NCBI RefSeq assembly: GCF_027942295.1 | Contig: NZ_CP101416.1 | Location: forward strand, 4,665,582 to 4,729,581 | Direction: 5' to 3' | Length of the DNA stretch: 64,000 nucleotides | From: Pseudanabaena sp. Chao 1811 | GTDB taxonomy: Bacteria; Cyanobacteriota; Cyanobacteriia; Pseudanabaenales; Pseudanabaenaceae | Part shown: in pieces, positions 29,110-38,937 of the stretch | Numbering within the stretch: the first letter of the stretch is position 1 | How the letters are laid out: every line of letters begins with the position of its first letter | Made by a program: the position numbers and the translations under genes | The notes under the pieces: generated by a model | What the model saw: the letters and a program-made list of their open reading frames with translations, nothing else | Database searches by the model: none | Told to the model about the DNA's origin: nothing

Positions 29110-29666
29110 TTCACTTGAAGCACTGTTCTCTCCCATTCCAAATCTATGCACCTTGAAAGCTTCGATAGAGTTTCCAAAACAATTTTAGTTTGGCGGAGTA
29201 GTTGCGCTGCCGAACTAGTCCAAGAACCTGATCTCATAAATTTTGAAAGGACAAACTGCCAGCGCAAAATATCAACAGATGATAGCGTTTTTGCTGCATC
29301 AGATAGCGCATACATACATTCAACAGCACCGCATGTAAACTCGAACCCACATAGGTTAAGGCGCGAAGCAAGAAATGAGCCAAGCTCTGTGGGAAAAACT
29401 TCGATCTGCATGCCATGTTCCTCTGTAACAAGCAGCAACTCAAAGTACTGAATACAACTAGACGGTGCAACTAAGCTAATATCACAATCAATAACTTTGG
29501 CTTGCCCAATTCGCCTAGCCAGAATCATTGAATCAATTTCTATCTCAAGCTTCCGAAGTTCGGAGTTAGACGACAGGAGTTGCTTGGACGACAGGAGTTG
29601 CTTAAAAATTCTTTTTGAAGGATCTTTCCTGCTTGATCCTATACATCTGCGGGTAACCATAGGCAT
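29106..29666 (-). CDS. Unknown integron-cassette protein 2
   Basis: 186 residues; no family recognised. The basic N-terminus (TRRCIGSSRKDPSKRIFKQ) includes a short duplication (QLLSSKQLLSSN). A beta-like central part follows (KVIDCDISLVAPSSCIQYFELLLVTEEHG), then a helical C-terminal half (DILRWQFVLSKFMRSGSW, QTKIVLETLSKLSRCIDLEWER). The ATG lies 3 bp after the stop of cassette gene 1, and the TGA overlaps the ATG of gene 3, so the three proteins are probably made together, perhaps as a complex. Confidence 0.7.
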   Translation of the reverse strand: MPMVTRRCIGSSRKDPSKRIFKQLLSSKQLLSSNSELRKLEIEIDSMILARRIGQAKVIDCDISLVAPSSCIQYFELLLVTEEHGMQIEVFPTELGSFLASRLNLCGFEFTCGAVECMYALSDAAKTLSSVDILRWQFVLSKFMRSGSWTSSAAQLLRQTKIVLETLSKLSRCIDLEWERTVLQVK

Positions 29667-29669
29667 CTT

Positions 29670-30062
29670 CTAGGATGGTAAATTATTCAACCTAGCTGGC
29701 AATGCCTCCAGCTTTACACAGTGCAAGCAGAAATCACATACAGTTGCGACGAGTTCTCCTCGTGTGCCTAGCCGAACACCAAGCTCTCGAATGCTTTCAA
29801 ACTCATCAGTGGTTAAATATTGACTCGCAGGACCATTCATACCTCTCTCTTGACTGTGGCGATGCTCCTCATCCGTAACGACCAAAACTGGATTTTGACT
29901 AAAAAGCTTTAGAACAGTTCTTCGCTGTTCCTCAGTCATCGGTACTCTATCTAGATCAAAGTTAATGAAAACACTATCTTCGTTACCAAGAGCGACATAG
30001 TGAGAAACCTTGGAACGAAGAGCAGACCGAAGCTGAACTTTTTCAGACATATTGTCATTCAT
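29670..30062 (-). CDS. Unknown integron-cassette protein 1 with a CxxCxxC motif
   Basis: 130 residues from the ATG at 30062, preceded by GTGAGG as a ribosome-binding site; a GTG at 30074 would add four residues. The N-terminal half has SVFINFDLDRVPMTEEQRR and QNPVLVVTDEEHRHS. The C-terminus carries VCDFCLHC, a compact CxxCxxC that could bind a metal or cofactor. I recognise no family. It is the first gene of the cassette and so nearest to any promoter in the attI region. Confidence 0.7.
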   Translation of the reverse strand: MNDNMSEKVQLRSALRSKVSHYVALGNEDSVFINFDLDRVPMTEEQRRTVLKLFSQNPVLVVTDEEHRHSQERGMNGPASQYLTTDEFESIRELGVRLGTRGELVATVCDFCLHCVKLEALPARLNNLPS

Positions 30063-30106
30063 GGGAAACCTCACTTAGATATAACCATTTATCTGAAATC
30101 ATACTC

Positions 30107-30380
30107 ACCTAACGAAACCTGGTCAGATCAGTTAACAGAAATTGATGTTACGCCCTCTACGTTAAGAAAGTATGCCTAACTATGTATTAGACGGAAAATT
30201 TCTGTCTAATCTGACTATAGGGGATATAGGCTGAAAGTCAAATTTCTGTCTATATCCCCTATAAGGGACGTTATGCAGAAAAATTCTGTCTATTTACCTT
30301 ATAAGGGATGTTATACAGAAAAATTCTGCCTAATCACCTAAATGGCGTGTTAGCCCGACGATATCATGTATTATTTAGGC
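30107..30380 (-). other. Putative attI region with direct and inverted repeats
   Basis: Lies between intI and its cassette, where attI is expected. Core-like sites on the minus strand are GTTAGGT (30107-30113) and GTTAGGC (30174-30180). Between 30186 and 30337 are four related motifs: an ATTAGAC/GTCTAAT inverted repeat, a palindrome with arms TATAGGGGATATAG (30216-30263), and two direct repeats with 40-bp period (ATAAGGGAYGTTATRCAGAA at 30261 and 30301). These may be integrase-binding repeats, promoter/operator sequence, or remnants of cassette ends. The assignment is inferred from position. Confidence 0.5.
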
Positions 30381-30402
30381 TAGTTGCTTCATTATTTCAT
30401 TT

Positions 30403-31374
30403 ATGCAAACTGAGCTACAACCTCGGAAATTGCTAGATAGAGTCAGGGATCGCATACGGATTAAGCATTATTCCTCCCGCACCGAAGAAACCTATGTGCA
30501 GTGGATCAGACGGTTTATTTTGTTTCACAACAAGCGGCATCCTAGCGAGATGGGCGGCGATGAAGTCAATGACTTTTTGACCCATTTGGCAGTCAATGAA
30601 AACGTTGCTGCATCAACGCAAAATCAAGCCTTGAGCGCTATTTTGTTTCTATATCGAGAAGTCTTAGAACTTGAGTTAGGTCTTAACCTTGATGCAGTAA
30701 GGGCAAAGCGTCCCCGTAACTTACCGACAGTCTTAACTGTTGCAGAAATTTTAGAAATCTTAAATAATCTTACAGGTACTTATCAGATTATTGCTAAGTT
30801 ACTATATGGTTCGGGATTACGATTAAATGAGGCGCTACAACTGCGCGTGAAGGATCTGGACTTTGCTCAGCAACAAATAATTGTCCGTGATAGCAAAGGC
30901 ATGGAAAGCCGAGTTACGATGTTACCTCGCAATGTGATAGAACAACTTCAAGAACATTTACAAATTGTTAAACGTACTCATCAACAAGACCTAGCTAGAG
31001 GTTATGGTGAAGTGAATTTACCATTTACTTTGAACGAAAAATATCCCAATGCATCAAAAGAATGGATTTGGCAATATGTATTTCCTTCTAGCACGATCGC
31101 TAAAGATCCCCATAGTGAATTAATGTGCCGCTATCATATTCATGAAACTGGTATCCAAAAGGCATTAAAACAAGCTGTAAAGTCCGCCAAGATCGAAAAA
31201 CGAGTTGGCTGTCATACCTTTCGTCACAGCTTTGCCACGCATTTGTTACAGAATGGCTATGACATTCGCACGGTGCAAGAATTACTGGGACACAAGGATG
31301 TGAAGACAACGATGATTTACACCCATGTGCTAAATCGTGGTGGGAAAGATGTAATTAGCCCCCTCGATTTCTAA
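30403..31374 (+). CDS. intI: Integron integrase IntI
   Basis: A 323-residue tyrosine recombinase. Catalytic residues: Arg140 ([13 protein letters not shown]), Lys165, His271 and Arg274 ([13 protein letters not shown]), His297 (LLGHKDV) and nucleophile Tyr306 (TTMIYTHV). It has the IntI-specific insertion between boxes, [20 protein letters not shown] (211-230), that separates IntI from XerC/D and phage integrases. It recombines attC sites into attI, using folded single-stranded attC. It is transcribed opposite to its cassette, the standard integron arrangement. All catalytic residues are present, so it may be active. Confidence 0.95.
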   Translation: MQTELQPRKLLDRVRDRIRIKHYSSRTEETYVQWIRRFILFHNKRHPSEMGGDEVNDFLTHLAVNENVAASTQNQALSAILFLYREVLELELGLNLDAVRAKRPRNLPTVLTVAEILEILNNLTGTYQIIAKLLYGSGLRLNEALQLRVKDLDFAQQQIIVRDSKGMESRVTMLPRNVIEQLQEHLQIVKRTHQQDLARGYGEVNLPFTLNEKYPNASKEWIWQYVFPSSTIAKDPHSELMCRYHIHETGIQKALKQAVKSAKIEKRVGCHTFRHSFATHLLQNGYDIRTVQELLGHKDVKTTMIYTHVLNRGGKDVISPLDF

Positions 31375-31380
31375 AGGAAG

Positions 31381-31485
31381 TATAGCGGTTTTCAAATGAG
31401 TACACACTCATTTGAAAACAAAAAATCAGTCCCATTAAGAGTTTTGAGTTTTCATTTTGCCTACGGCAAAATGAAAACCGCTATA
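31381..31485. repeat. Two-hairpin MITE family R2, copy 2
   Basis: TATAGCGGTTTTCAAATGAG opens the element and CTCATTTGAAAAC forms the partner arm. A linker with an AAAAAATCAG core and a second hairpin (TTTTGCCTACGGCAAAA) end in CCGCTATA. It starts 7 bp after the intI stop codon. Confidence 0.75.
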
Positions 31486-31505
31486 GCGAAGTATTGCAAT
31501 GACAG

Positions 31506-31532
31506 AAAAGGGAGCGCTAAGCGCTCCCTTTT
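31506..31532. terminator. Terminator between intI and ahcY
   Basis: AAAAGGGAGCGC, a TAA loop, then GCGCTCCCTTTT. It is just downstream of the minus-strand ahcY stop and can act in either direction. Confidence 0.75.
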
Positions 31533-31548
31533 CGTTGACTTTATTGAT

Positions 31549-32880
<1,332 letters not shown>

Positions 32881-32890
32881 CTAATCCCCA

Positions 32891-33673
32891 TCACAGAGTT
32901 GCGGATCTTGCCCCTGCTTTTTTTAAGATGTCAATAATTTCGAGATGGCTTTTTTTAATGGCGATCGCTAAGGGTTTCGCAAAGCTATTACCAAAATTGA
33001 CATCCGCACCATGTTTGATCAGCAGACGGACAATATTTGTATATCCACGGCTAGCAGCATCATAAAGCGGCGTATATCCCTCCACATAATAGTTAGGGTT
33101 CATACCGCGTTCTAATAAAAATTGCACCACCTCAGCCCGATTTTCAGCGATCGCTTCATCAAGAGCCGTATATCCGCCATCGGCTGCCAGCTCCAGTTTG
33201 GCTCCTTTATTAACTAACAGTTTCACGATTTCCAGATGCCCCATAGCTGCGGCTGTAGATAAGGGAGTACCGCCAATATAGGTATATTTGGGATTGCCAT
33301 TCACATTTGCCCCATAGGCAATTAATAGTTTGGCAATTTCCAGACTATTGTTCTCAGCCACAATTTGTAAAATAGCTCTACCGTTTAAGGCTTCTTCCTC
33401 ATTTTTATCAAGAGTATTAGGATCAGCGTTTCGAGATAAAGCCAATTTAGCTAAATCCAAATCCTCATTCTTAACCGCTTCCAGTAGAATCGCATTCTGT
33501 GGAACGGAATAGACTGGGCTTGTTTGAGACTGCTTAGTTAAGGGTGAGTTTAGAGTCTGATTACTTTGCGTTTTCTGTAGACTGAGTTTCGGTAGAGCCT
33601 CAGCAGCTCTTGTGGAAAATGTGGTAGCGATCACGATCGCTAGTAAGACCGAAGAAGTTGATTTCATTATCAA
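32891..33673 (-). CDS. Secreted ankyrin-repeat protein
   Basis: 260 residues. A signal peptide (TSSVLLAIVIATTFSTRAAEA) is followed by a short linker and about five ankyrin repeats from residue ~80. Examples are GRAILQIVAENNSLEIAKLL, GTPLSTAAAMGHLEIVKLL, YTALDEAIAENRAEVVQFLL and YTPLYDAASRGYTNIVRLL. It is probably a periplasmic protein-binding scaffold. The partner is unknown and no toxin or immunity partner adjoins. Confidence 0.88.
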   Translation of the reverse strand: MIMKSTSSVLLAIVIATTFSTRAAEALPKLSLQKTQSNQTLNSPLTKQSQTSPVYSVPQNAILLEAVKNEDLDLAKLALSRNADPNTLDKNEEEALNGRAILQIVAENNSLEIAKLLIAYGANVNGNPKYTYIGGTPLSTAAAMGHLEIVKLLVNKGAKLELAADGGYTALDEAIAENRAEVVQFLLERGMNPNYYVEGYTPLYDAASRGYTNIVRLLIKHGADVNFGNSFAKPLAIAIKKSHLEIIDILKKAGARSATL

Positions 33674-33792
33674 AATGATGTTGATGCAAGTATTTTAAAT
33701 TTAGCCTCTGAACAGGTAGTCGGCTAAAATAATTAAACTTAAAAACGATCATTATCACGTTTAAAACAAAGATTTAGAGAGGACTTCGAGAA

Positions 33793-34224
33793 ATGGCAAG
33801 ATCGAAATCAAGATCAAACTATGGATGGGTATATTCTCCTAAAAAAGAGCCAAGTCCTAAAATACCCGAAGCTCTGAAAAAATTAGTACAGGAGCGTTTT
33901 CAAGAAGTTATTGACAACGATCTCAAACCTAATTGCATTCATCCGCCATCCCCCGAAGGCAAGCTCATGCACTTGGCAGATATTTTTGGCAAGTGGTATC
34001 GCAATTACTTTTACATTTGTGGAACCTATAAATATAAAAACCCCTTGACAGGTGAAGATTCTTCATCTGAGCACAAGTTTTCTCGATTTGAGTATATGGG
34101 AAGCGATCGCTTTAATGTTGCTTACATGCGCCACACAGAAAAGTTTTGGGAATTTATGCAAGATGTCACCCTAGAACAATGCCTTGAAGCATTGCAAACT
34201 CTACCGCATTTACGTCCGTTTTAG
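33793..34224 (+). CDS. Conserved hypothetical protein upstream of the HerA-like ATPase
   Basis: 143 residues. The N-terminus is basic (ARSKSRSNYGWVYSPKK), followed by KLVQERFQEVIDNDLKP, FGKWYRNYFYICGTYKYK and WEFMQDVTLEQCLEALQTLP. The many aromatics and charged residues suggest a small globular protein. I do not recognise a named domain. It lies about 120 bp upstream of the HerA-like gene on the same strand and may be its partner. Confidence 0.65.
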   Translation: MARSKSRSNYGWVYSPKKEPSPKIPEALKKLVQERFQEVIDNDLKPNCIHPPSPEGKLMHLADIFGKWYRNYFYICGTYKYKNPLTGEDSSSEHKFSRFEYMGSDRFNVAYMRHTEKFWEFMQDVTLEQCLEALQTLPHLRPF

Positions 34225-34343
34225 TTTGCTTTCTCTCATAGTTGCCTGTTTCCGCCATCAAAGGTGAGGAAGGAAACAATCCTCTGTACCTCACTTGTTG
34301 GGAAAGCGCTATATACTTGGGAAATAATGTAGAACATAGTGAC

Positions 34344-36080
34344 ATGATCGAGCCGATTGGATATATCTTGGGAACCAAAGATGCGACCCCCCTTGAGTTT
34401 TGGGTGGCGGTAAGTGATGGCAAAGTCCTACGTCTGGATGATGTCGTGCAAGTAAAAACCGATCGCCCCGATAAAAAAGGTGTCGTCAACTTCTATGGTG
34501 TCGTCGATCATGTGCGAACTATTCATGAAGGAACCCAATTTGATACGGATACATTTCTCGTTACCACTGGCAGTATGCCCGTAAATGTCTCCTATGCCGC
34601 CCATATCCAAGTCACCCGCATCGAGCCAGAAGAATATTTACCACCACAACCTAGCGATGCCGTCTATTTAGCCGAAGATGAGAATCTTCGCTTTGCGCTG
34701 AATTTTGATGGCATGGAGCAGCGCATCTCCGCAGGAATTATGCGAAATGGTAGTCCCGCCTATTTGAATTACGAATTTATCGATGGCACAAAGGGCGCTC
34801 ATGTTAATATTTCGGGCATATCAGGCGTAGCGACAAAGACTTCCTTTGCCCTGTTTATTCTCCATTCCATTTTCAATTCGGCAGCACTAGGTTCTAAGAG
34901 AGCGAATACGAAGGCGCTAATTTTTAACGTTAAGGGAGAAGATTTATTCTTCTTAGATAAGCCCAATAACAAAATGCGGGAAGAGGATCGGGCAAGCTAT
35001 CACATTCTCGATCTGCCCGTAGAGCCATTCCGTGATGTTAGGTTTTGCGTTGCGCCTAAGAAAAACACACAGGAAATCGAACCCCATCTCGATCAACGTT
35101 CCGATAATATTTCCGCCTATGTGTGGGGGATGCGTGAATTTTGTCGCGATCGCCTATTTCGGTTCTTGTTTGCAGGTGATGACCTAGAGCGAGGAAATAT
35201 TGGCTTTTTAGCGAGTATTGTCGAGGAACGCTTAGCGAGATTAGCTGCGGATAATGACAAATATGATAAGAAGTTAGGATTTTTGCCGAGAACGAGTCTC
35301 GATCTAGATGATAGCTATGGCGAAGATGGCAAGGATAAAGTGGAAAACTTTCGAGATTTGATTGAATTTCTCGAAGATAAGTTGGTAGAGAATCCCGATC
35401 AAAAATGGCTAGGGCGTAATGCTCCTGCGACAGCCGAGGCGCTCACCCGTCGGATGTGGGGGATTGCCGATGAAATGGGACATCTGGTGCGTGGCGATCT
35501 CCCTGCGGAGGAGTTACAAAAGTATAAGCTCGATCCTCTGGCGGCGGAATATCAATTAACGATCGCGGATATCAACAAACTCGGTAGCAAAGCACAAAAG
35601 TTTGTGGTGGGTGTATTGCTACAAAAGCTGTTCATGGAAAAGGAAAAGCGCGGACAATATCCCGTTGTCTTTATCGTGCTTGATGAATTGAATAAATACG
35701 CCCCCAAGGAAGGTCGTAGCCCGATCAAAGATTTGTTAGTGGAAATTGCTGAACGAGGGCGATCGCTAGGCATTATCTTAATTGGAGCACAACAAACGGC
35801 TTCAGAAGTTGAGCGTCGTGTCGTTGGTCAAGCCGCCGTGCGCGTCGTTGGTCGTCTTGATTCTGCCGAGGTAGAGCGTCCTGAATATAACTTTTTAACA
35901 GGAGCCTGTCGGAAGCGATCGCTTCTTTTAAAGTCTGGCAGTATGTTTATCCACCAACCCGAAGTTCCATCACCTTTGCTAGTTGGTTTCCCTTTTCCTG
36001 CCTATGCAACGCGATTGCGCGAGGTGCAAATCAATGAAGTTGAGGAGAAGATTCTCAAAAGTAAAGTTAAGCGGCTTTAA
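34344..36080 (+). CDS. HerA/VirB4-like hexameric ATPase
   Basis: About 578 residues from the ATG at 34344 (MIEPIGYILG), which starts the typical HerA barrel domain (GTKDATPLEFWVAV); an in-frame TTG at 34242 adds 34 poorly conserved residues. The P-loop is ISGISGVATKTSFAL and Walker B is PVVFIVLDELNKYAP, followed by LLVEIAERGRSLGIILIGAQQ, typical of DUF87/HerA translocases. These ATPases pump DNA with NurA-type nucleases in end resection or take part in defence. No NurA or Sir2 gene is adjacent. Its stop overlaps the convergent 685-residue gene by 4 bp. Confidence 0.85.
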   Translation: MIEPIGYILGTKDATPLEFWVAVSDGKVLRLDDVVQVKTDRPDKKGVVNFYGVVDHVRTIHEGTQFDTDTFLVTTGSMPVNVSYAAHIQVTRIEPEEYLPPQPSDAVYLAEDENLRFALNFDGMEQRISAGIMRNGSPAYLNYEFIDGTKGAHVNISGISGVATKTSFALFILHSIFNSAALGSKRANTKALIFNVKGEDLFFLDKPNNKMREEDRASYHILDLPVEPFRDVRFCVAPKKNTQEIEPHLDQRSDNISAYVWGMREFCRDRLFRFLFAGDDLERGNIGFLASIVEERLARLAADNDKYDKKLGFLPRTSLDLDDSYGEDGKDKVENFRDLIEFLEDKLVENPDQKWLGRNAPATAEALTRRMWGIADEMGHLVRGDLPAEELQKYKLDPLAAEYQLTIADINKLGSKAQKFVVGVLLQKLFMEKEKRGQYPVVFIVLDELNKYAPKEGRSPIKDLLVEIAERGRSLGIILIGAQQTASEVERRVVGQAAVRVVGRLDSAEVERPEYNFLTGACRKRSLLLKSGSMFIHQPEVPSPLLVGFPFPAYATRLREVQINEVEEKILKSKVKRL

Positions 36081-38134
36081 ATAGACTCAACGCCAACTGT
36101 ACTACTAATTTCAATTAATGGAATTAATACACCATTTTGAATTTGTCCATTAGTACTCAACTCACTGTGACAGAGATAGAGGCGATCATCTGTGCGATCA
36201 AGTAAATCTCTGAGTAACCTTTGCAATCTCTGCATATCAGCTTGATTCTGCGATTCAACTGTCCACTTTTCACCATTCCAGCCCTTGAGGAATAAGGGTG
36301 CAGCAAATAGAGCTGCCGAGCCACCCTGTAACCACAGATCAGAGCTAGCATCCAGCCAAAATTGCCAACGATGGGAAAGTCTTGCCATGCGATATTGAAA
36401 AATCGTAGCCAGAACAACACTATCTTCAGGTAGGTTAGGCGCATAGGGATTGGCGGTAACAGTACCTTGGCGGATTAGCTGAATAAAATTTTCGAGAATT
36501 ATCGACTCTTCCAAATCGAGACGATATCCTAATTGCCAATAATACTGAGCAGTTTCAATCAATGCTTGCAATGTGGCGGTATGCTCGTAACTGAGTTTAC
36601 GCGGTTTAAAAAAGGATTGAATAGCGCGATCGATAAATAGAAGGGGTGCATCCTTAGGAGACTGTTGTTCTAGCCATTGACACAATTTTGTATAGGCTTG
36701 AGTAGCTTCATAGCCAAGGCGATTCCATTGGTTATAGGTTTCGGCAGCGAGCAAGTGGGGATTTTCAGGATGAGGAACAAAACAATAATTTGCAAGCATT
36801 CCCGCCCTTACGGGATCGATCGCTTCCGTCAGTACCACTAACATCTCGGCAATGTGATCACGGCTGACAAGTTTACCAAGATTGGGATAGCCCAAAGTGA
36901 TCAATGTGAGAAGAGATCGCACTTGAGCTGAATGGGATAGTGGGCGCTGGTCGTTGAGGGGGAGAATATTAATTTCTTTTTTACGGAGAATTTCAGCGAT
37001 CGCATAGTTAGCAATATTATCTAATCCGGGGGCAATAATGGCGATATCACTAGCCTTGACTTCTCCAGAGGCGATCGCCAAAGCAATCATATCAACGACA
37101 TTTCGGAACAACTTGGCACGGGAAACTGATTCAATCGAGCGCACAGTTTCATAAGGTTCTATAAATTGCAAAATTGGCTCATTGACAATCGATAGAACAG
37201 ATTCGGCAATCTCATAACCTAAGGTATTTTGAGAATGAGAAAGTTGAATCACTTCGCATTCCGCTTTGATTTCCTGCCAATAGTTAGGATCAGCTCCCAA
37301 ACCTAACCTTGCGGAACCATCAGGATTAAAGGTAAAGATTCCTTGAGCATTATTTTTCAGCAAGAACTTACTTAAATCACAGGCGATCGCTGGCATTTCA
37401 TCGGCGCGATCGATCATGACATAGCCAAATCTCTGTTTGAGTTTACGCTGATATTGAGGATTAGGAAGTAAGTGATGGGCAAATAAATCCGTAATAATCC
37501 CATAGGTTAGTAATCCCCTTTCCCAGCAATATTTTCGCCATTCCTGCAACGCTTCCCCTATCTCTTGCCACTGTTCTAATATGTCATTGGTTTCTATACT
37601 AGACTCCGCCTCATCAGAGTTTATAAGCAAATTAGTCTCAATACCTGCGTTCAAGATTGTAGGTATTTCATCAATATCGCGTACTGCATAGGCAGCCAAC
37701 AGAAATAAATCTAGTAATCGCCGCACAAGACGTTCTCGCCCCACACCCTCCATTCTCAAAGTTCCAGTCTCAATTCGAGACTTCCATACTTGATCAGCTA
37801 ATTCCTGTTCATTCTCAACACGCAATAGCAAAGGGAACTGCGCTTTTAAATCTAATTTCTGTACTAATAATGTCCAAAACAGGCGCACTTCATCACGAAA
37901 AAAGCTGAGGGGTGTAGCAGCCGTGACAGGATATTGCCCATGAGTTGCGAGTATTAGGCGATCGCTTAAATTCTGCCTTTGTCGTGAATCAACGGCTAAA
38001 ACCAAAACTTTTTGAGAGGCAGCCTGAGGGTTAATCTGTTGAGCAAACTCAGTTTCCGACCAATGACAAAATTGCTGAATCATGCGCTCAGTTTTGCCGC
38101 TACGACTACCACCCTCAATCCACAAATTAGCCAT
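36077..38134 (-). CDS. Large P-loop protein, AddB/UvrD-like recombination factor (tentative)
   Basis: 685 residues. The N-terminus has a clear Walker A (WIEGGSRSGKTERM) in the position seen in AddB and Rep/UvrD-like proteins, then VLVLAVDSRQRQNLSDRL. FGYVMIDRADEMP resembles a degenerate Walker B (Asp instead of Glu), and AIIAPGLDNIANYAIAEILRKKEI resembles helicase motif IV regions. I see no nuclease motif or Fe-S cysteines. Cyanobacterial homologues are usually annotated only as recombinase-like. A DNA repair role is inferred. Confidence 0.6.
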   Translation of the reverse strand: MANLWIEGGSRSGKTERMIQQFCHWSETEFAQQINPQAASQKVLVLAVDSRQRQNLSDRLILATHGQYPVTAATPLSFFRDEVRLFWTLLVQKLDLKAQFPLLLRVENEQELADQVWKSRIETGTLRMEGVGRERLVRRLLDLFLLAAYAVRDIDEIPTILNAGIETNLLINSDEAESSIETNDILEQWQEIGEALQEWRKYCWERGLLTYGIITDLFAHHLLPNPQYQRKLKQRFGYVMIDRADEMPAIACDLSKFLLKNNAQGIFTFNPDGSARLGLGADPNYWQEIKAECEVIQLSHSQNTLGYEIAESVLSIVNEPILQFIEPYETVRSIESVSRAKLFRNVVDMIALAIASGEVKASDIAIIAPGLDNIANYAIAEILRKKEINILPLNDQRPLSHSAQVRSLLTLITLGYPNLGKLVSRDHIAEMLVVLTEAIDPVRAGMLANYCFVPHPENPHLLAAETYNQWNRLGYEATQAYTKLCQWLEQQSPKDAPLLFIDRAIQSFFKPRKLSYEHTATLQALIETAQYYWQLGYRLDLEESIILENFIQLIRQGTVTANPYAPNLPEDSVVLATIFQYRMARLSHRWQFWLDASSDLWLQGGSAALFAAPLFLKGWNGEKWTVESQNQADMQRLQRLLRDLLDRTDDRLYLCHSELSTNGQIQNGVLIPLIEISSTVGVESI

Positions 38135-38143
38135 GATCCCTTT

Positions 38144-38180
38144 TAGAATAGAATTGTGCTTCGCACAATTCTATTCTAAG
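38144..38180. repeat. Hairpin between divergent genes
   Basis: TTAGAATAGAATTGTGC, a TTC loop and the full complementary arm. It lies between the start of a minus-strand gene and the start of a plus-strand gene, so it is not a terminator for either and is more likely a dispersed palindrome. Confidence 0.55.
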
Positions 38181-38187
38181 TGTTTTT

Positions 38188-38775
38188 ATGTGGCGATCGC
38201 ATTTAGCTCGAAGTTTACATCAACACCGCAATCAGCCTGAAGCCAAGTTTTTACAGCTAGCAACCGTAGGACTCGATCAACGTCCGCGCAACCGCACCGT
38301 TGTATTTCGAGGCTTTCTCGAAAATGGCGATCGCTTCCAAACGCCTCTACAGGATTGTCTCAAAATCGTCACCGATCTTCGTAGCCAAAAACCTGCTCAA
38401 ATTAATGCCAATCCTTGGGCGGAAGCAAGTTGGTATTTTACGAAAACGAGATCGCAGTTTCGGATTGCAGGAAAATTGCTATTGATCGATCAAGATTGCC
38501 CCAATGCAGAACTGCAATCTGCTCGTAATGAAACATGGCAAGCTCTGTCAGATCCTGCAAGAATTCAATTTTCATGGCCCTATCCTAAAGAAACAAGGGT
38601 ACATTTCCCAAAAACCGAGCCACCTGATCCTGAAAAGCCGTTATCTTCTTTTTGTTTAATTTTATTAGAGCCTACGGAAGTCGATCGCCTTGAATTACGC
38701 GGCAATCCCCAAAATCGCTATCTATATTTTCGCGATGATCAAGGTAATTGGATAGAGCGGGAAGTCAATCCTTAA
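38188..38775 (+). CDS. Alr4036-type PPOX flavoprotein
   Basis: 195 residues; pyridoxamine-phosphate-oxidase-like split barrel. The N-terminal FLQLATVGLDQRPRNRTVVFRGF is the FMN-contact strand, followed by SQKPAQINANPWAEASWYF, QFRIAGKLLLID, and a C-terminal LEPTEVDRLELRGNPQNRYLY that ends in the usual Arg-Tyr pattern. Members of the Npun_F5749/Alr4036 family bind FMN, but their substrate is unknown; this is not PdxH itself. Monocistronic. Confidence 0.88.
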   Translation: MWRSHLARSLHQHRNQPEAKFLQLATVGLDQRPRNRTVVFRGFLENGDRFQTPLQDCLKIVTDLRSQKPAQINANPWAEASWYFTKTRSQFRIAGKLLLIDQDCPNAELQSARNETWQALSDPARIQFSWPYPKETRVHFPKTEPPDPEKPLSSFCLILLEPTEVDRLELRGNPQNRYLYFRDDQGNWIEREVNP

Positions 38776-38937
38776 AGCATAGTAATAAAGGGTGACAATT
38801 TGCTCTGCCCTTTATTACCTCTAAAATTCTGCCATCTTTAGCATTATAGAAAAAAGATGTTATCTTAGAAAAATCATCCAAAAAAGACAAAATATTCACA
38901 TCAAAAGTTAAGATTGCCGCTATTTAGGAGTTGCATT

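Larger units (their letters stand above)
28084..30113 (-). mobile_element. Integron gene cassette with three genes
   Basis: The segment runs from an attC (28084-28153) back to a core-like GTTAGGT at 30107-30113 (minus strand), and all three genes read away from intI. It contains no second attC between genes. Gene spacing is 3 bp and an ATGA overlap, so it behaves as one operon-like cassette of about 2 kb. I saw no complete HIP1 octamer inside it, whereas HIP1 is frequent in flanking core genes. That supports foreign origin. The exact left boundary is tentative because another GTTAGGC occurs at 30174-30180. Confidence 0.7.

Noticed and set aside
28491..29470. Alternative ORFs opposite and within the integron cassette genes
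   Set aside because: The chosen frames have ATGA and 3-bp couplings and run in the direction expected for cassettes; the others have no such support.
30174..30180. GTTAGGC as a second attC end
   Set aside because: It has no partner RYYYAAC at a suitable distance that forms an attC hairpin; kept only as a core-like site in the attI region.
30186..30340. CRISPR-like repeats in front of intI
   Set aside because: Only two direct copies with 40-bp period and no regular spacers or cas genes; they fit an attI region or promoter better.
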